Source of the DNA: Hyphomicrobiaceae bacterium
GTDB lineage: Bacteria > Pseudomonadota > Alphaproteobacteria > Rhizobiales > Aestuariivirgaceae
Assembly: GCA_900298995.1 (NCBI GenBank)
Contig: OMIC01000035.1
Location: forward strand, 1-56,142
DNA length: 56,142 nucleotides
Direction of reading: 5' to 3'
Shown: positions 34,189-43,786 of the stretch, one piece after another
Position numbering within the stretch: the first letter of the stretch is position 1
Layout of the letters: every line of letters starts with the position of its first letter
Translations under genes and position numbers: made by a program
The notes under the pieces: model-generated
Seen by the model: only the letters and a program-made list of their open reading frames with translations
Databases searched by the model: none
Told to the model about the DNA's origin: nothing

Positions 34189-37100
34189 TTACGAGCAGCC
34201 GCTCGTCGATCCGCAGGTGTCGCACTTCAGGCAGGTGCCGTTGCGCACCATCGTGAAGTTCCCGCATTCCGAGCAGCTCTCGCCCTCATAGCCTTTCATG
34301 CGCGCCTCGAGGCGGCGGTCCGTCGCGGTGATGACCGAGGCCTCAAGTGCCACGGCCATCTCCTGGCGCGCGCCGCTCACCACCACGGTTGCTGTTTCGG
34401 CCAGCGCCAGGGCCGCGCCCTGGGCCTCCGCACGCATCTGCACCGCCGGGCTCGCAGCCTGTCCGCCCGACATCACCACCACATTGGTGGAGGCGAGGTT
34501 CGGCTTCCTGACGTAGCCAGACGACAGCACCCGGGCGGCCGGCACGCGCGGGGCGTTCTCGGCGTCCTCGCCCTTGCCAAGCGCGTCGAAGCCCATCTCC
34601 GAGGCTTCGACATGCGCCAGGTCGCTGCGGCCCAGGTAGGAGACGGCTAGTTCACGGAACACATAGTCGAGGATCGACGTGGCGTTCTTGATCGAGTCGT
34701 TGCCCTGCACCATGCCGGCGGGCTCGAACTTGGTGAAGGTGAAGGCATCCACGAATTCGTCCAGCGGCACGCCGTACTGCAGGCCGACCGATACCGCGAT
34801 GGCGAAATTGTTCATCATGGCGCGCAGTGCCGCGCCCTCCTTGTGCATGTCGATGAAGATCTCGCCCAGCTTGCCGTCGTCGTATTCGCCGGTGCGGAGA
34901 TAGACCTTGTGGCCGCCCACAACCGCCTTCTGGGTATAGCCCTTGCGGCGGTGCGGCAGCTTGAGGCGCGAGCGCTCGCGCTCCACCACCCGTTCGATGA
35001 TCTTCTCGACCACCGTCTCGACGCGGGCTGCGGCAGGCCGCGCGAGCAGCGTCTCGGCGGCCTCTTCGGCCTCCTCCTCGTCATCGGCAATGAGCTGCGC
35101 CGACAGCGGCTGCGAGAGCTTGGAGCCGTCACGGTACAGGGCGTTGGCCTTCAGCGCCAGCTTCCAGGACAGCATGTAGGCGTTGGCGCAGTCCTCGACC
35201 GAGGCATCGTTCGGCATGTTGATGGTCTTGGAGATGGCGCCGGAGATGAAGGGCTGGCTGGCTGCCATCATGCGGATGTGGCTGTCAACCGACAGATAGC
35301 GCTTGCCCAGACGCCCGCAGGGGTTGGCGCAGTCGAACACTGGCAGATGCTCCGTCTTGAGGCCGGGAGCGCCCTCGAGCGTCATCGCGCCGCAGACATG
35401 CACATTGGCCTTCTCGATGTCCGCCTTGGAGAAGCCGAGATAGGCGAGCATGTCGAATCCGAAGTCGTTGAGCTGCTCGTCGGTCAGCCCCAGCACGTCG
35501 CGGCAGAAGGCCTCGCCCAGCGTCCACTTGTTGAACACGAACTTGATGTCGAAGGCCGAGGCGAGTCCGCCCTCGATCTTGGACAGCTGCTCCTCGCCGA
35601 AACCCTTGGCCTTGAGGGCCGCATGGCTGATGCCGGGTGCATCGGCGAGCGAGCCGTAGCCCACCGCATAGGCGATGATCTTCTCGATTTCCTCCTGGCC
35701 GTAGCCCAGCGTGCGCAGCGCTTCCGGAACCGCCTGGTTGATGATCTTGAAATATCCGGCACCGGCCAGCTTCTTGAACTTCACCAGAGCAAAATCGGGC
35801 TCGATGCCGGTGGTGTCGCAATCCATGACCAGGCCGATGGTGCCGGTCGGGGCGATCACGGTGGACTGGGCATTGCGGTAGCCGTGCTTCTCGCCCAGCG
35901 AGACGGCGCTGTCCCAGGCCCGGCGCGCGGCGGCGGCGAGACGCTTGTCGGTCAGGTCGGTCTCGTCGAGAGCCACCGGAATGGTGTTGAGCCCCTCGTA
36001 GCCCACGGCGGCGCCATAGGCGGCGCGGCGATGGTTGCGCATGACGCGCAGCATGTGCTCGCGGTTCCTGGCAAAGCCGGGGAAGGCGCCAAGTTCACGG
36101 GCCATTTCGGCCGACGTCGCATAGGACACGCCCGTCATGATGGCCGAGATCGCGGCGCAGATGGCGCGGCCCTCGTGGCTGTCATAGGGGATGCCGCCCG
36201 TCATCAGCAGGCCACCGATGTTGGCGAAGCCCAGCCCCAGCGTGCGGAACTCATAGGACAGGCGGGCGATTTCCTTGGACGGGAACTGCGCCATCATCAC
36301 CGAGACCTCCAGCACGATGGTCCACAGGCGGACCGCATGCTCGAAGGATTCGATCTCGAACTGGCCGGTGGCGCCGTCGCGGAACTGGAGAAGGTTCAGC
36401 GAGGCGAGATTGCAGGCCGTGTCGTCAAGGAACATGTATTCCGAGCACGGGTTGGAGGCCTTGATCTCGCCGGAGGCGGGGCAGGTGTGCCAGTCGTTGA
36501 TGGTCGAGTGATACTGGATGCCGGGGTCTGCCGAGGCCCAGGCGGCATGGGCGATCTTGTCCCACAGCGTCGAGGCCTTGAGCGTGTGCGTGACCTTGCC
36601 GGAGAGCCTGGAGGTGAGATTCCAGTCGGTGTCCTGCTCGACGGCCTTGAGGAAGGCGTCGGTGACGCGCACCGAGTTGTTGGAATTCTGGCCAGAGACC
36701 GTGCGGTAGGCCTCGCCATCCCAGTCCGTGTCGTAGGTGTCGAAGGCGATGTCCTTGTACCCCTGACGGGCGAACTGGATCACGCGCTTGATGTAGTTGT
36801 CGGACACCATCGCCTTGCGCGCGTCGCGGACGGCGCGCTTCAGGGCGGGGTTCTTCTCGATTTCGAAGCAGTCCTCGCCCGGGCCCTCGCAATTGACGCA
36901 GGCCTTCATCACGGACTGGAGATGCTTCTTCACCGTCTTGGATCCGGTGACGAGCGCAGCCACCTTCTGCTCCTCGCGGACCTTCCACTCGATGAATTCC
37001 TCGACATCGGGGTGGTCGACATCGACGATCACCATCTTGGCGGCGCGGCGTGTGGTGCCGCCCGACTTGATGGCGCCAGCCGCGCGGTCGCCGATCTTGA

Positions 37101-37872
37101 GGAAGCTCATCAGGCCCGACGACTTGCCGCCGCCCGAGAGCTTCTCGTTCTCGCCGCGCAGGTTGGAGAAGTTGGATCCGGTGCCGGAGCCGTATTTGAA
37201 CAGGCGCGCCTCGCGCACCCAGAGGTCCATGATGCCGCCCTCATTGACGAGGTCATCGGCCACCGACTGGATGAAGCAGGCATGGGGCTGGGGATGTTCG
37301 TAGGCCGACTTCGACTTGGTGAGCCGGCCGGTTTCGGGATCGACGTAATAGTGGCCCTGGCCCGGGCCATCGATGCCATAGGCCCAGTGCAGGCCGGTGT
37401 TGAACCACTGCGGCGAATTGGGCGCGCATTTTTGCGTCGCCAGCATGTGGCACATTTCATCATAGAAGGCGCGGGCGTCGGCCTCGGTGTCGAAATACTT
37501 GCCCTTCCATCCCCAGTAGGTCCAGGTGCCGGCGAGCCGGTTGAAGACCTGCGTGGACGAGCGTTCGCCGGTGAAGCGCTCCTTCTCGGGCAGTTCGGCG
37601 AGTGCGGCCTCGTCGGGAACCGATCGCCACAGCCACGACGGCACGGTCTCCTCCTCGACGCGCTTCAGCGCGGCGGGCACGCCCGCCTTGCGGAAGTACT
37701 TCTGCGCCAGAATGTCGGTCGCCACCTGGCTCCAGGAGGCGGGCACATCGATGTTTTCGAGCCGGAACACCACGGACCCGTCAGGGTTCTTGATCTCGCT
37801 GGTGGCGCGTCGGAACGTGATCTCCGCGTAGGGCTCCTGACCAGCTTTGGTGTAACAGCGTTCGATGTGCAT
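34189..37872 (-). CDS. nrdJ: Adenosylcobalamin-dependent (class II) ribonucleotide reductase
   Basis: Reduces ribonucleotides to deoxyribonucleotides using vitamin B12 as radical source, independent of oxygen. 1227 residues, the long alphaproteobacterial form. Landmarks in order: N-terminal RNR fold ([17 protein letters not shown]), [16 protein letters not shown], the catalytic [11 protein letters not shown] with radical Cys and Glu, [35 protein letters not shown]-terminal zinc-ribbon tail ([21 protein letters not shown]) carries redox cysteines. The ATG at 37872 has GAGGG seven bases upstream. A CtrA-like site and an NrdR-like box lie in its upstream gap; I found no cobalamin riboswitch there. 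Confidence 0.97.
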   Translation of the reverse strand: MHIERCYTKAGQEPYAEITFRRATSEIKNPDGSVVFRLENIDVPASWSQVATDILAQKYFRKAGVPAALKRVEEETVPSWLWRSVPDEAALAELPEKERFTGERSSTQVFNRLAGTWTYWGWKGKYFDTEADARAFYDEMCHMLATQKCAPNSPQWFNTGLHWAYGIDGPGQGHYYVDPETGRLTKSKSAYEHPQPHACFIQSVADDLVNEGGIMDLWVREARLFKYGSGTGSNFSNLRGENEKLSGGGKSSGLMSFLKIGDRAAGAIKSGGTTRRAAKMVIVDVDHPDVEEFIEWKVREEQKVAALVTGSKTVKKHLQSVMKACVNCEGPGEDCFEIEKNPALKRAVRDARKAMVSDNYIKRVIQFARQGYKDIAFDTYDTDWDGEAYRTVSGQNSNNSVRVTDAFLKAVEQDTDWNLTSRLSGKVTHTLKASTLWDKIAHAAWASADPGIQYHSTINDWHTCPASGEIKASNPCSEYMFLDDTACNLASLNLLQFRDGATGQFEIESFEHAVRLWTIVLEVSVMMAQFPSKEIARLSYEFRTLGLGFANIGGLLMTGGIPYDSHEGRAICAAISAIMTGVSYATSAEMARELGAFPGFARNREHMLRVMRNHRRAAYGAAVGYEGLNTIPVALDETDLTDKRLAAAARRAWDSAVSLGEKHGYRNAQSTVIAPTGTIGLVMDCDTTGIEPDFALVKFKKLAGAGYFKIINQAVPEALRTLGYGQEEIEKIIAYAVGYGSLADAPGISHAALKAKGFGEEQLSKIEGGLASAFDIKFVFNKWTLGEAFCRDVLGLTDEQLNDFGFDMLAYLGFSKADIEKANVHVCGAMTLEGAPGLKTEHLPVFDCANPCGRLGKRYLSVDSHIRMMAASQPFISGAISKTINMPNDASVEDCANAYMLSWKLALKANALYRDGSKLSQPLSAQLIADDEEEAEEAAETLLARPAAARVETVVEKIIERVVERERSRLKLPHRRKGYTQKAVVGGHKVYLRTGEYDDGKLGEIFIDMHKEGAALRAMMNNFAIAVSVGLQYGVPLDEFVDAFTFTKFEPAGMVQGNDSIKNATSILDYVFRELAVSYLGRSDLAHVEASEMGFDALGKGEDAENAPRVPAARVLSSGYVRKPNLASTNVVVMSGGQAASPAVQMRAEAQGAALALAETATVVVSGARQEMAVALEASVITATDRRLEARMKGYEGESCSECGNFTMVRNGTCLKCDTCGSTSGCS

Positions 37873-38107
37873 GTTCAATCCCTCTTTCCTATTCGTTGCC
37901 ACGGACGCCCAGCGCGGCCCGCGGTGCTTCGTTCACCCAGATGTCACACACATACCGCTGCCCGGAGACAGGCCCCCGGCTGGTTCAGCATTGATGTCTT
38001 TGAGTGATCCGCGATCCACGGTGTCCATCCCAGACCCCGTTTCTCGACCCCTCAGCCCACGCAGATACACTAGTACCGATGCCATTCTGGCGTCAACAGC
38101 TAGTGTG

Positions 38108-38122
38108 TTAACGAGAGGTTAA
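38108..38122. promoter_or_regulatory. CtrA-type binding site TTAA-N7-TTAA
   Basis: Perfect TTAA-CGAGAGG-TTAA in the nrdJ upstream region. It reads TTAACC on the minus strand, toward nrdJ. It overlaps the edge of a candidate NrdR box, which places two regulators of DNA replication supply side by side. Consensus match is direct; function is inferred. Confidence 0.55.
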
Positions 38123-38137
38123 TACTAGATGTTGTGG
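38122..38137. promoter_or_regulatory. Candidate NrdR box upstream of nrdJ
   Basis: ATACTAGATGTTGTGG matches the NrdR palindrome (acaCwATATATwGtgt type) at 12 of 16 positions by my count, and a weaker match (TCAACAGCTAGTGTGT) lies at 38093-38108, centre-to-centre 29 bp away. NrdR boxes usually come in pairs about 31-32 bp apart, so the spacing is slightly short. NrdR represses ribonucleotide reductase genes. Confidence 0.4.
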
Positions 38138-38350
38138 TAGCTGCCGGCGTTTGCGAACCGACGAAAAGGACTTCATCCGATTCTCGAAAGAAGCTCAAGA
38201 ACTCTCGCAGCTTATGCGCGCTATCAACAGCCGCCCCCCGTCCGGCCCGGCCGCCCTGACCCAGCTGTCAAGGCCTTTCGCATTCTGGTTGCTGCGGCGT
38301 GTGGCGGCGTCATCACCGCTATCCACAGGCCGCCGTTTGCGCCCTCTGAT

Positions 38351-39906
38351 TTAGAATTCCGCCTGTTGGCCCATCGGGATGCCGGGTTTGGGCTCCCGAA
38401 TCGGGCCGAGCCGCCAGACCAGCAGCAGTCCGAGGCAGGTCAGGCCGCCCATCAGCAGCCAGGCCTCGTTCACGGCCAGCGTGACGGCCGCCTCCTGCAG
38501 GGTGTCCATGACGCCCATCAGGCCCATGGGGTCCTCGGTGTCCGGCAGTTCCTCGACGCTGATGGCGAGGGCGGCGGCGGCGGCCGTGGGGTCGGCTAGC
38601 ATCAGGTCCTTGAGCCGGTCGGCGTGCTCGGCCGTGCGGGTGAACAGCACCGTGTCGATCAGCGCGATGCCGATCACCCCGCCCAGCGCCCGCGAGAGAT
38701 TATAGAGACCGCTGGCATCGCTGACCCGCTCCAGCGGCAGGAAGCCCAGCGCAAAGCGCGTCACCGGCACGATGCAGAAACCAAGAGCCACGCCGCGCAC
38801 CACCTGCGGCCAGAACATCTCGTCATAGCCCGAGAGCCTGGTCTCGAAGCCGCTCATGAACATGCCGGCCGCGAAGGCGGCAAAGCCGACGAAGGTCAGC
38901 ACCCGTGCCGGCGCGAGGCGGTCGAGCAGCACCGAGACCGGCGCCGAGATGAGCTGGGCGAGGCCGGTGACCAGCACCACCATGCCGATCTCCACCGGGC
39001 CCATGTAGCGCACGAGCGACAGGAACACCGGCAGCAGATAGACCGAGCCATAGAGGCCGATGCCGAGCACGAAGCTCAGCGCGCAGCCATAGGCGAGATA
39101 GCGGTCGCGGAACAGGCTGAAGTCCACCGCCGGGTTCGGTCGCCGCACCGTCAGTGTCAGCAGCACCGCGAAGGCTGCGAACAGTGCCAGTGTGAGAGGC
39201 GAGAACCAGCCGAGATCCGGCGCCTGCTTTAGGCCGATCTCGAGTGAACCGAGCGCCACCGCGATGAACAGCACCGAGGTGAGATCGAGATGGCGCAGCA
39301 GGCCCAGCTGCATCGGCTGACGGGGGAGGCAGACGAGGCCCAGTCCCACCGTGACAAGGCCCGGCAGGATGTTGATGAGAAACAGCCAGTGCCAGGAAAG
39401 GTTCTCGGTGATGAGCCCGCCCATGATCGGGCCCATCGAGGGCGCGAGCACGGCCACCAGGCCGCCCGCGACGGTGGCCACCGCCTGTTCGGTTCCCGGT
39501 CTGAACAACAGGAACACCGCCGAGAAGGCCAGCGGCATGAGCACGCCCGCCGCCATGCCCTGCATCACCCGGAAGCTCACAAGCATTCCAAAGCCGGTGC
39601 TCAGTGCGCAGCCCAACGAAGCCAGCATGAACAGCGAGATCGCCACGATGACCAGCGTGCGCATCGACAGCATGCGCATGAGAACGCCGGTGAGCGGGAT
39701 GGTCACGATCTCGGCGATCAGATAGGCGGTCTGCACCCAGCTCATGCGGTCCGCACCGATCTTCAGCGCCTTTCGATCACGCCGAGCGAGGTGATCACGA
39801 TCTGGATGTCCAGCACCGCCATGAACATGGCAATGCACAGCCCGGCGAAGCCAAGCCATTTGCGGATGTCGCTCAGGGAGCCTGATTCTGGTGCGGCTGC
39901 GGTCAT
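38351..39906 (-). pseudogene. Frameshifted MFS drug-efflux transporter (DHA2/EmrB type)
   Basis: 14-helix major facilitator of the EmrB/QacA type, likely a proton-driven drug exporter. The first about 45 residues (MTAAAPESG, then WLGFAGLCIAMFMAVLDIQIV) lie in one frame, and the rest, from RMSWVQTAYLIAEIV onward, lies in another. The break is at the A-run 39771-39773: adding one A to the coding-strand AAA would give IEKALKIG and join the frames, matching the usual SxxxIxxALxIGxDxMSW of this family. As written, the first frame stops at 39763. This is a single-base deletion or a sequencing or assembly error. No strong ribosome site precedes the ATG at 39906. Confidence 0.85.
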
Positions 39907-40004
39907 CGGCCGCGCAATATGGACCAGCGCGCCGCTTCCTCCAATGGCATTCAGCAAGATGTAAGGCTTGTGTTTCGAGCGGACATCTCCTTAATTCATC
40001 CTCT

Positions 40005-40271
40005 ATGCGCACTGCTCGCCCCGTCATCCTAACCCTGCTGCTTTCCGCATGCGCCGGACCGGCCTTCGCCATGAACTGGGAAGGCCACGACGACTGGATG
40101 ACGGACATGTCCCACGCGCAGATCTATGCGGCCGCGGTGCCCGAGGCAGTACCGCGTCCGTCCCGCGACTGCCCCGGGAGTGGCGCCAGTCGCAGCAACC
40201 CCTATGAACAGATCCCGCTGAAACCGGATGCCTGCAGATCCGGTCTCGCGGGGCCGACCCACCGCCGCTAG
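40005..40271 (+). CDS. Small secreted protein, hypothetical
   Basis: 88 residues, not recognised. Signal peptide RTARPVILTLLLSACAGPAFA, with cleavage after AFA, then NWEGHDDWMTDM, and a polar, proline-rich tail with two cysteines (RDCPGSG and DACRSG) that could form a disulfide in the periplasm. ATG 40005 has no clear ribosome site but follows directly a short gap from the divergent MFS gene. It could belong to the envelope theme. Low confidence in function. Confidence 0.55.
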   Translation: MRTARPVILTLLLSACAGPAFAMNWEGHDDWMTDMSHAQIYAAAVPEAVPRPSRDCPGSGASRSNPYEQIPLKPDACRSGLAGPTHRR

Positions 40272-40306
40272 CTCCACGCACACCGCCGCCAGGGACCGAT
40301 TTCGCC

Positions 40307-42325
40307 GTGTTGGACTACATTCAACCCTATCTCGACTATTTCACGGCCAATCCGGAATGGGCGCTCATCATCGTCTTCCTGATTGCGCTGGGCGAGGCGC
40401 TGCTCATCATCGGACTGTTCGTGCCGTCCACGGCGGTGCTCGTGGGTGCGGGCGTGCTGGTGGGCACCGGGCACCTCGGCTTCTGGCCGGTCATTGCCGT
40501 GACTGCCACAGGGTGCATCGCGGGTGACCAGTTCTCCTACTGGGCGGGGCGGCTCTTCGGTCAGCAGCTCAAGCAGATGTGGCCGCTCAGCCGCTATCCG
40601 CAACTTGTGGCGCGCGGCGAGGATTTCGTGCGCGAGCATGGCGGCAAGAGCATTGCCATCGGGCGCTTCGTGCCAGGCGTCAAGTCGGTCGTGCCCGGCA
40701 TCGTCGGCATGTTCGGCATGAACCAGCTGTTCTTTGTCTTCGTCAATGTCACCTCCGGCATCGCCTGGTCTTTTGCGCATATCGTTCCTGGCGTGCTGAT
40801 CGGGCAGGGGCTCGCCTTTGCAGGCGAGCTCAGCGGGCGCCTGCTCATGGTGCTCGTGATCCTGCTCGTGATCCTCGCCCTCGCGGGCTATGTGATCCGT
40901 CTTGTTGCGGCAGGCATTTCGCCTCATCTCGACCGCCTGCTCTGGCAGGTCGCGCAATGGGCGCGGGCGAAGCCCGGCCGTTCCTGGCAGCGCTTCGCGC
41001 GCGCGGTGGCACCTGACAATCCGCGGTCGGTGATGATCGTGCTGTTCGCGGCCATCGTGTTCTCCGGTCTCCTGATCATGGCGCATTTCGCGTTCCGCGC
41101 CGTCTCGGGCGTCGCCGTGTCCAATCTCGACATCTCGATTGCCAGCCTGATGCGTGAGTCGCGAAATGCGCCCGCCGATGAAATCATGACGGTGATCACC
41201 ATGATGGGCGACACGCTGGTGATGACGGCGCTGGCGCTGGCCATCATTCTCTGGCTGGTCTGGCACAGGGCCTATCGCGCCGCCTGGGCGGCGGGCATTG
41301 CCATTGCCGCGGCCAAGATCTTCGAGCTCGCCATGAAATTGGGCGTGCAGCGCACACGGCCCAGCGATCTCGCCTATGACGGCGTGAGTCTCTACAGTTT
41401 CCCGTCCGGCCACGCCACCATGGCCGCGGTCATCTTCGGTATTCTTGCCGTTCTGGTGAGCCACGCCATGGGCCGCTGGGGCCGGGCCGTCGTCTATGCC
41501 ATGTGCGCGCTGGTGGTGGTGGCGATCGCCTATTCACGCGTCTATCTCGGCGCGCACTGGCTCTCCGACGTGCTGACCGGCCTCGTGTTCGGCACGGTGA
41601 TGATGGCGGCCTTCGGCGTGGCGGTGGAGGCCGTGCCGCCGCGCCGCATCAGGCCGCTCGGACTGATGGGCGCTGCCTTCGCCGTGTTCCTCGGGGTAGG
41701 CGCGCTCCACGTTGCGCAGGGCTTCACCAGCGCCACCGAATTCTACGCCATGCCCGACCGCCGGATCCTGGTTCCGTCGGCGCAGTGGCTGACGGCGGAC
41801 TGGCAGGTCCTGCCGGTCCGGCGCATCGACCTTGCGGGCCGTCCGGGTGAGGTGTTCGTTGCGCAATATGCGGGTTCCCTTGAAAATGCCGCCGCGCCTC
41901 TGGCCGCGGCCGGCTGGACGGCTGCCCCGGTATGGACCTGGCGCGACAGTCTTCCCTATCTCAATCCCGACGCAGCGCTTGCCGATCTGTCGCCGCGCCC
42001 CGCACTTCACGAGGGCCTGAAAGCCAGGCTTACCCTCACCCGTCCTGTGGCCGGTGACCCGGGCGCGCGCAGCGTTCTGCGCTTCTACCAGACCCCGCTC
42101 GCCGTGGCCGAGGCCGGGGCCTATCAGCCCATCTATGTCGTCAGTCTCACCCGCGAGGTGAAAAGTCATGGTCTTGGCCTCTATGCCATGCCGACCCCCG
42201 GTCCCGCGTCGGACGAAGAGCGTGCCGCGCTGCACGCCCTGTTCGCGGGAGCGCCCGGACTCGCCGTTCAGGGCACGCGCGGGCGGGAGGGAGCGGATCT
42301 TGATCTCGTCACGGCCGCGCCATAG
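40307..42325 (+). CDS. DedA-PAP2-LssY fusion membrane protein
   Basis: 672 residues combining three modules. Residues 1-200: DedA/VTT-type transporter (GEALLIIGLFVPSTAVLVGAG, then FSYWAGRLFG and GRFVPGVKSVVPGIVGMFGM). Residues about 250-450: PAP2 phosphatase with all three signature motifs, KLGVQRTRP (Lys344-Pro352), PSGH (366-369) and SRVYLGAHWLSD (Ser410-Asp421). Residues about 480-672: LssY-type C-terminal domain. DedA proteins recycle undecaprenyl-phosphate or phospholipids and PAP2 enzymes dephosphorylate lipid pyrophosphates, so undecaprenyl-PP recycling is plausible. GTG start at 40307. The fusion of all three occurs elsewhere, but its substrate is unknown. Confidence 0.88.
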   Translation: MLDYIQPYLDYFTANPEWALIIVFLIALGEALLIIGLFVPSTAVLVGAGVLVGTGHLGFWPVIAVTATGCIAGDQFSYWAGRLFGQQLKQMWPLSRYPQLVARGEDFVREHGGKSIAIGRFVPGVKSVVPGIVGMFGMNQLFFVFVNVTSGIAWSFAHIVPGVLIGQGLAFAGELSGRLLMVLVILLVILALAGYVIRLVAAGISPHLDRLLWQVAQWARAKPGRSWQRFARAVAPDNPRSVMIVLFAAIVFSGLLIMAHFAFRAVSGVAVSNLDISIASLMRESRNAPADEIMTVITMMGDTLVMTALALAIILWLVWHRAYRAAWAAGIAIAAAKIFELAMKLGVQRTRPSDLAYDGVSLYSFPSGHATMAAVIFGILAVLVSHAMGRWGRAVVYAMCALVVVAIAYSRVYLGAHWLSDVLTGLVFGTVMMAAFGVAVEAVPPRRIRPLGLMGAAFAVFLGVGALHVAQGFTSATEFYAMPDRRILVPSAQWLTADWQVLPVRRIDLAGRPGEVFVAQYAGSLENAAAPLAAAGWTAAPVWTWRDSLPYLNPDAALADLSPRPALHEGLKARLTLTRPVAGDPGARSVLRFYQTPLAVAEAGAYQPIYVVSLTREVKSHGLGLYAMPTPGPASDEERAALHALFAGAPGLAVQGTRGREGADLDLVTAAP

Positions 42326-42399
42326 TCCACTGGCAAATCGGCACTGGACGGCGCGCGGGGCTTCCGCCATATTCCGCCGCGATTTCAAGGCAGGATGAC

Positions 42400-42798
42400 A
42401 TGTTGTTCCTGAAGCAGCTTTTCACGTGGTGGAACGGACAGACGCTCAACACGCGGTTCTACACCTGGCGCAAGGGCGAGTATGTCGGGGCCGACGAGTT
42501 CGGTAACAAGTACTACCGCGCGAAATCGGCGCTCCCCGAATCGATCCGGGAGCGGCGCTGGGTGGTCTACAACGGCTATTCCGAGGCCTCATCGATTCCG
42601 CCGGGCTGGCATGGCTGGATGCATCATCGCACCGACACGCCGCCGGTCCAGCAGGCCTATGAGCCGCGCGACTGGCAGAAGCCGCATCTGCCCAACATGA
42701 CGGGAACGCCCGCCGCCTACAGGCCGCTGGGCTCGATCGTCACCGGCTCGAGCCCGGCGCCGCACGCGCCCGACTATACGGCGTGGCGGCCGGAGTGA
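42400..42798 (+). CDS. NADH:ubiquinone oxidoreductase subunit NDUFA12 family
   Basis: 132 residues. Alphaproteobacterial homologue of the accessory complex I subunit NDUFA12 (B17.2). Matching segments are TLNTRFYTWRKGEYVGADEFG, KYYR, RRWVVYNGYSEASSIPPGWHGWMHH and the terminal PYxxWRP-like YTAWRPE. The family is found in mitochondria and Alphaproteobacteria. It stabilises the peripheral arm. It heads the mlaD-DUF2155 run, as in related genomes, although its function is unrelated to theirs. ATG start follows an AGGATGAC. Confidence 0.93.
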   Translation: MLFLKQLFTWWNGQTLNTRFYTWRKGEYVGADEFGNKYYRAKSALPESIRERRWVVYNGYSEASSIPPGWHGWMHHRTDTPPVQQAYEPRDWQKPHLPNMTGTPAAYRPLGSIVTGSSPAPHAPDYTAWRPE

Positions 42799-42842
42799 GT
42801 CCGCAACGGCCCCGCCGCTGACGGCGCAAAGGAGGTTCAGGC

Positions 42843-43328
42843 TTGAAGACGTCCATGGTGGAGACCCTGATCGGCGCTGCGGTGATTGCCATCGCTGCGG
42901 TGTTTTTCCTCTTCGCCTATCAGACCTCCGGCAAGACCCAGGCCTCGGGCTCCTACCGGCTCAACGCCGAATTCGACAATGCCGAGGGCGTGAGCGTTGG
43001 CACGGATGTGCGCGCAGCGGGGGTCAAGATCGGCTCGGTCGTCGATTTCACCCTGAACCCCGAGAACTTCCAGGCCAACGTGGTGATGGAGATCGATCCG
43101 AAGATCAAGCTCACCGACGACGCCACCGCCAAGGTCACTGCCGAGGGCCTGCTCGGCTCGAAGTTCATTTCGCTGTAGCAGGGCGGTGCCGAGACCATAC
43201 TGGCCGATGGCGGCACCATCTCGAACACCCAGGGCGCGGTGGACATCTGGTCGCTGATCAGCGAAGCGATGTTTGCCAACAAGGGCAACCCGGCCGGTGG
43301 CGGTACGGGCGAAACACCAGCGCCGTGA
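42843..43328 (+). pseudogene. mlaD: MlaD lipid-transport protein with in-frame amber stop
   Basis: MCE-domain substrate-binding subunit of the Mla lipid transporter: an N-terminal membrane helix (IGAAVIAIAAVFFLFAYQT), then the MCE domain (NAEFDNAEGVSVGTDVRAAGVKIGSV). TAG at 43176-43178 interrupts it after KFISL; the frame continues without further stops (QGGAETILADGGTISNTQG and so on) to 43328, which is where homologues end. Family members have a sense codon there, and GAG to TAG is one base. The full stop overlaps the next gene's GTG (GTGA), so coupling is preserved downstream of the amber. TTG start is fixed by GGAGG seven bases upstream. Truncated, read through, or an error. Confidence 0.85.
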
Positions 43329-43786
43329 GGTCGCGCGCGCTTGTTTTCCTGATGACCGGCCTTTCGGCCTGCCTGTGCGGGACGGCGCGGGCCGAGCGCA
43401 TCGCCAATCCCATCGCCGTCTTCGCGGGGCTGGACAAGATCACCGGCGTCACCACCACCTTCGAGGTTCCGATCAGCGAGGAGCGGCGCTTCGGCAGTGT
43501 CATCGTCAAGCCGAATGTCTGCTACATGCGCCCGGCAACCGAGGAACCCAAGACCACGACCTTTGTCGAGATCGACCAGATCGAATCCGACAACTCGCGC
43601 AAGCCGGTGTTCATCGGCTGGATGTTTGCAGAAAGCCCCGGCCTCAATGCGCTCGAACACGCGACCTATGATGTCTGGCTGACAGGCTGCCGCGATCCCA
43701 ACGCGCCGCCCGCGGCGGTCGAGACGACGCCGGACGCCAATACGCTGCAGGATCAGGTCAAGAAGGAAGGCGAGCCGGAGGACTGA
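43325..43786 (+). CDS. DUF2155 family periplasmic protein
   Basis: 153 residues. Signal peptide [20 protein letters not shown], then a compact domain with [18 protein letters not shown], a conserved cysteine (NVCYMRP), [17 protein letters not shown] and VWLTGC, ending in an acidic tail. DUF2155 is usually located between mlaD and aat, as here, and its role is not established. The start is GTG, overlapping the intact terminal stop of mlaD. Its 3' end overlaps the convergent aat gene by 34 bp. Confidence 0.88.
   Translation: MRSRALVFLMTGLSACLCGTARAERIANPIAVFAGLDKITGVTTTFEVPISEERRFGSVIVKPNVCYMRPATEEPKTTTFVEIDQIESDNSRKPVFIGWMFAESPGLNALEHATYDVWLTGCRDPNAPPAAVETTPDANTLQDQVKKEGEPED

Larger units (their letters stand above)
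37873..38350. promoter_or_regulatory. Long upstream region of nrdJ
   Basis: 478 bp without a convincing gene. It holds a CtrA-like site, an NrdR-like box (both listed separately) and CTATCCACA at 38319-38327, one mismatch from a DnaA box. The box-bearing stretch lies 220-265 bp before the nrdJ start, so either the leader is long or another promoter lies closer. No B12-box sequence is seen. Confidence 0.45.

Noticed and set aside
34843-38007. 1054-codon plus-strand frame antisense to nrdJ
   Set aside because: Mirror of the nrdJ codon pattern, rich in Ala/Arg/Gly/Asp/His, no recognisable domain or ribosome site; nrdJ is unambiguous.
37873-38350. Cobalamin riboswitch before the B12-dependent nrdJ
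   Set aside because: I looked for the B12-box core (GCCACTG and its complement) and the conserved GCAGCC region and found neither.
38151-38354. 67-codon plus-strand frame in the nrdJ upstream gap
   Set aside because: Its first 30 residues look protein-like, but the start is TTG without a ribosome site and it ends inside the MFS gene's stop region.
39991-39994. TTAA at 39991 and at 24538 as CtrA sites
   Set aside because: Isolated TTAA without the C-C extension or a second half at N7 spacing.
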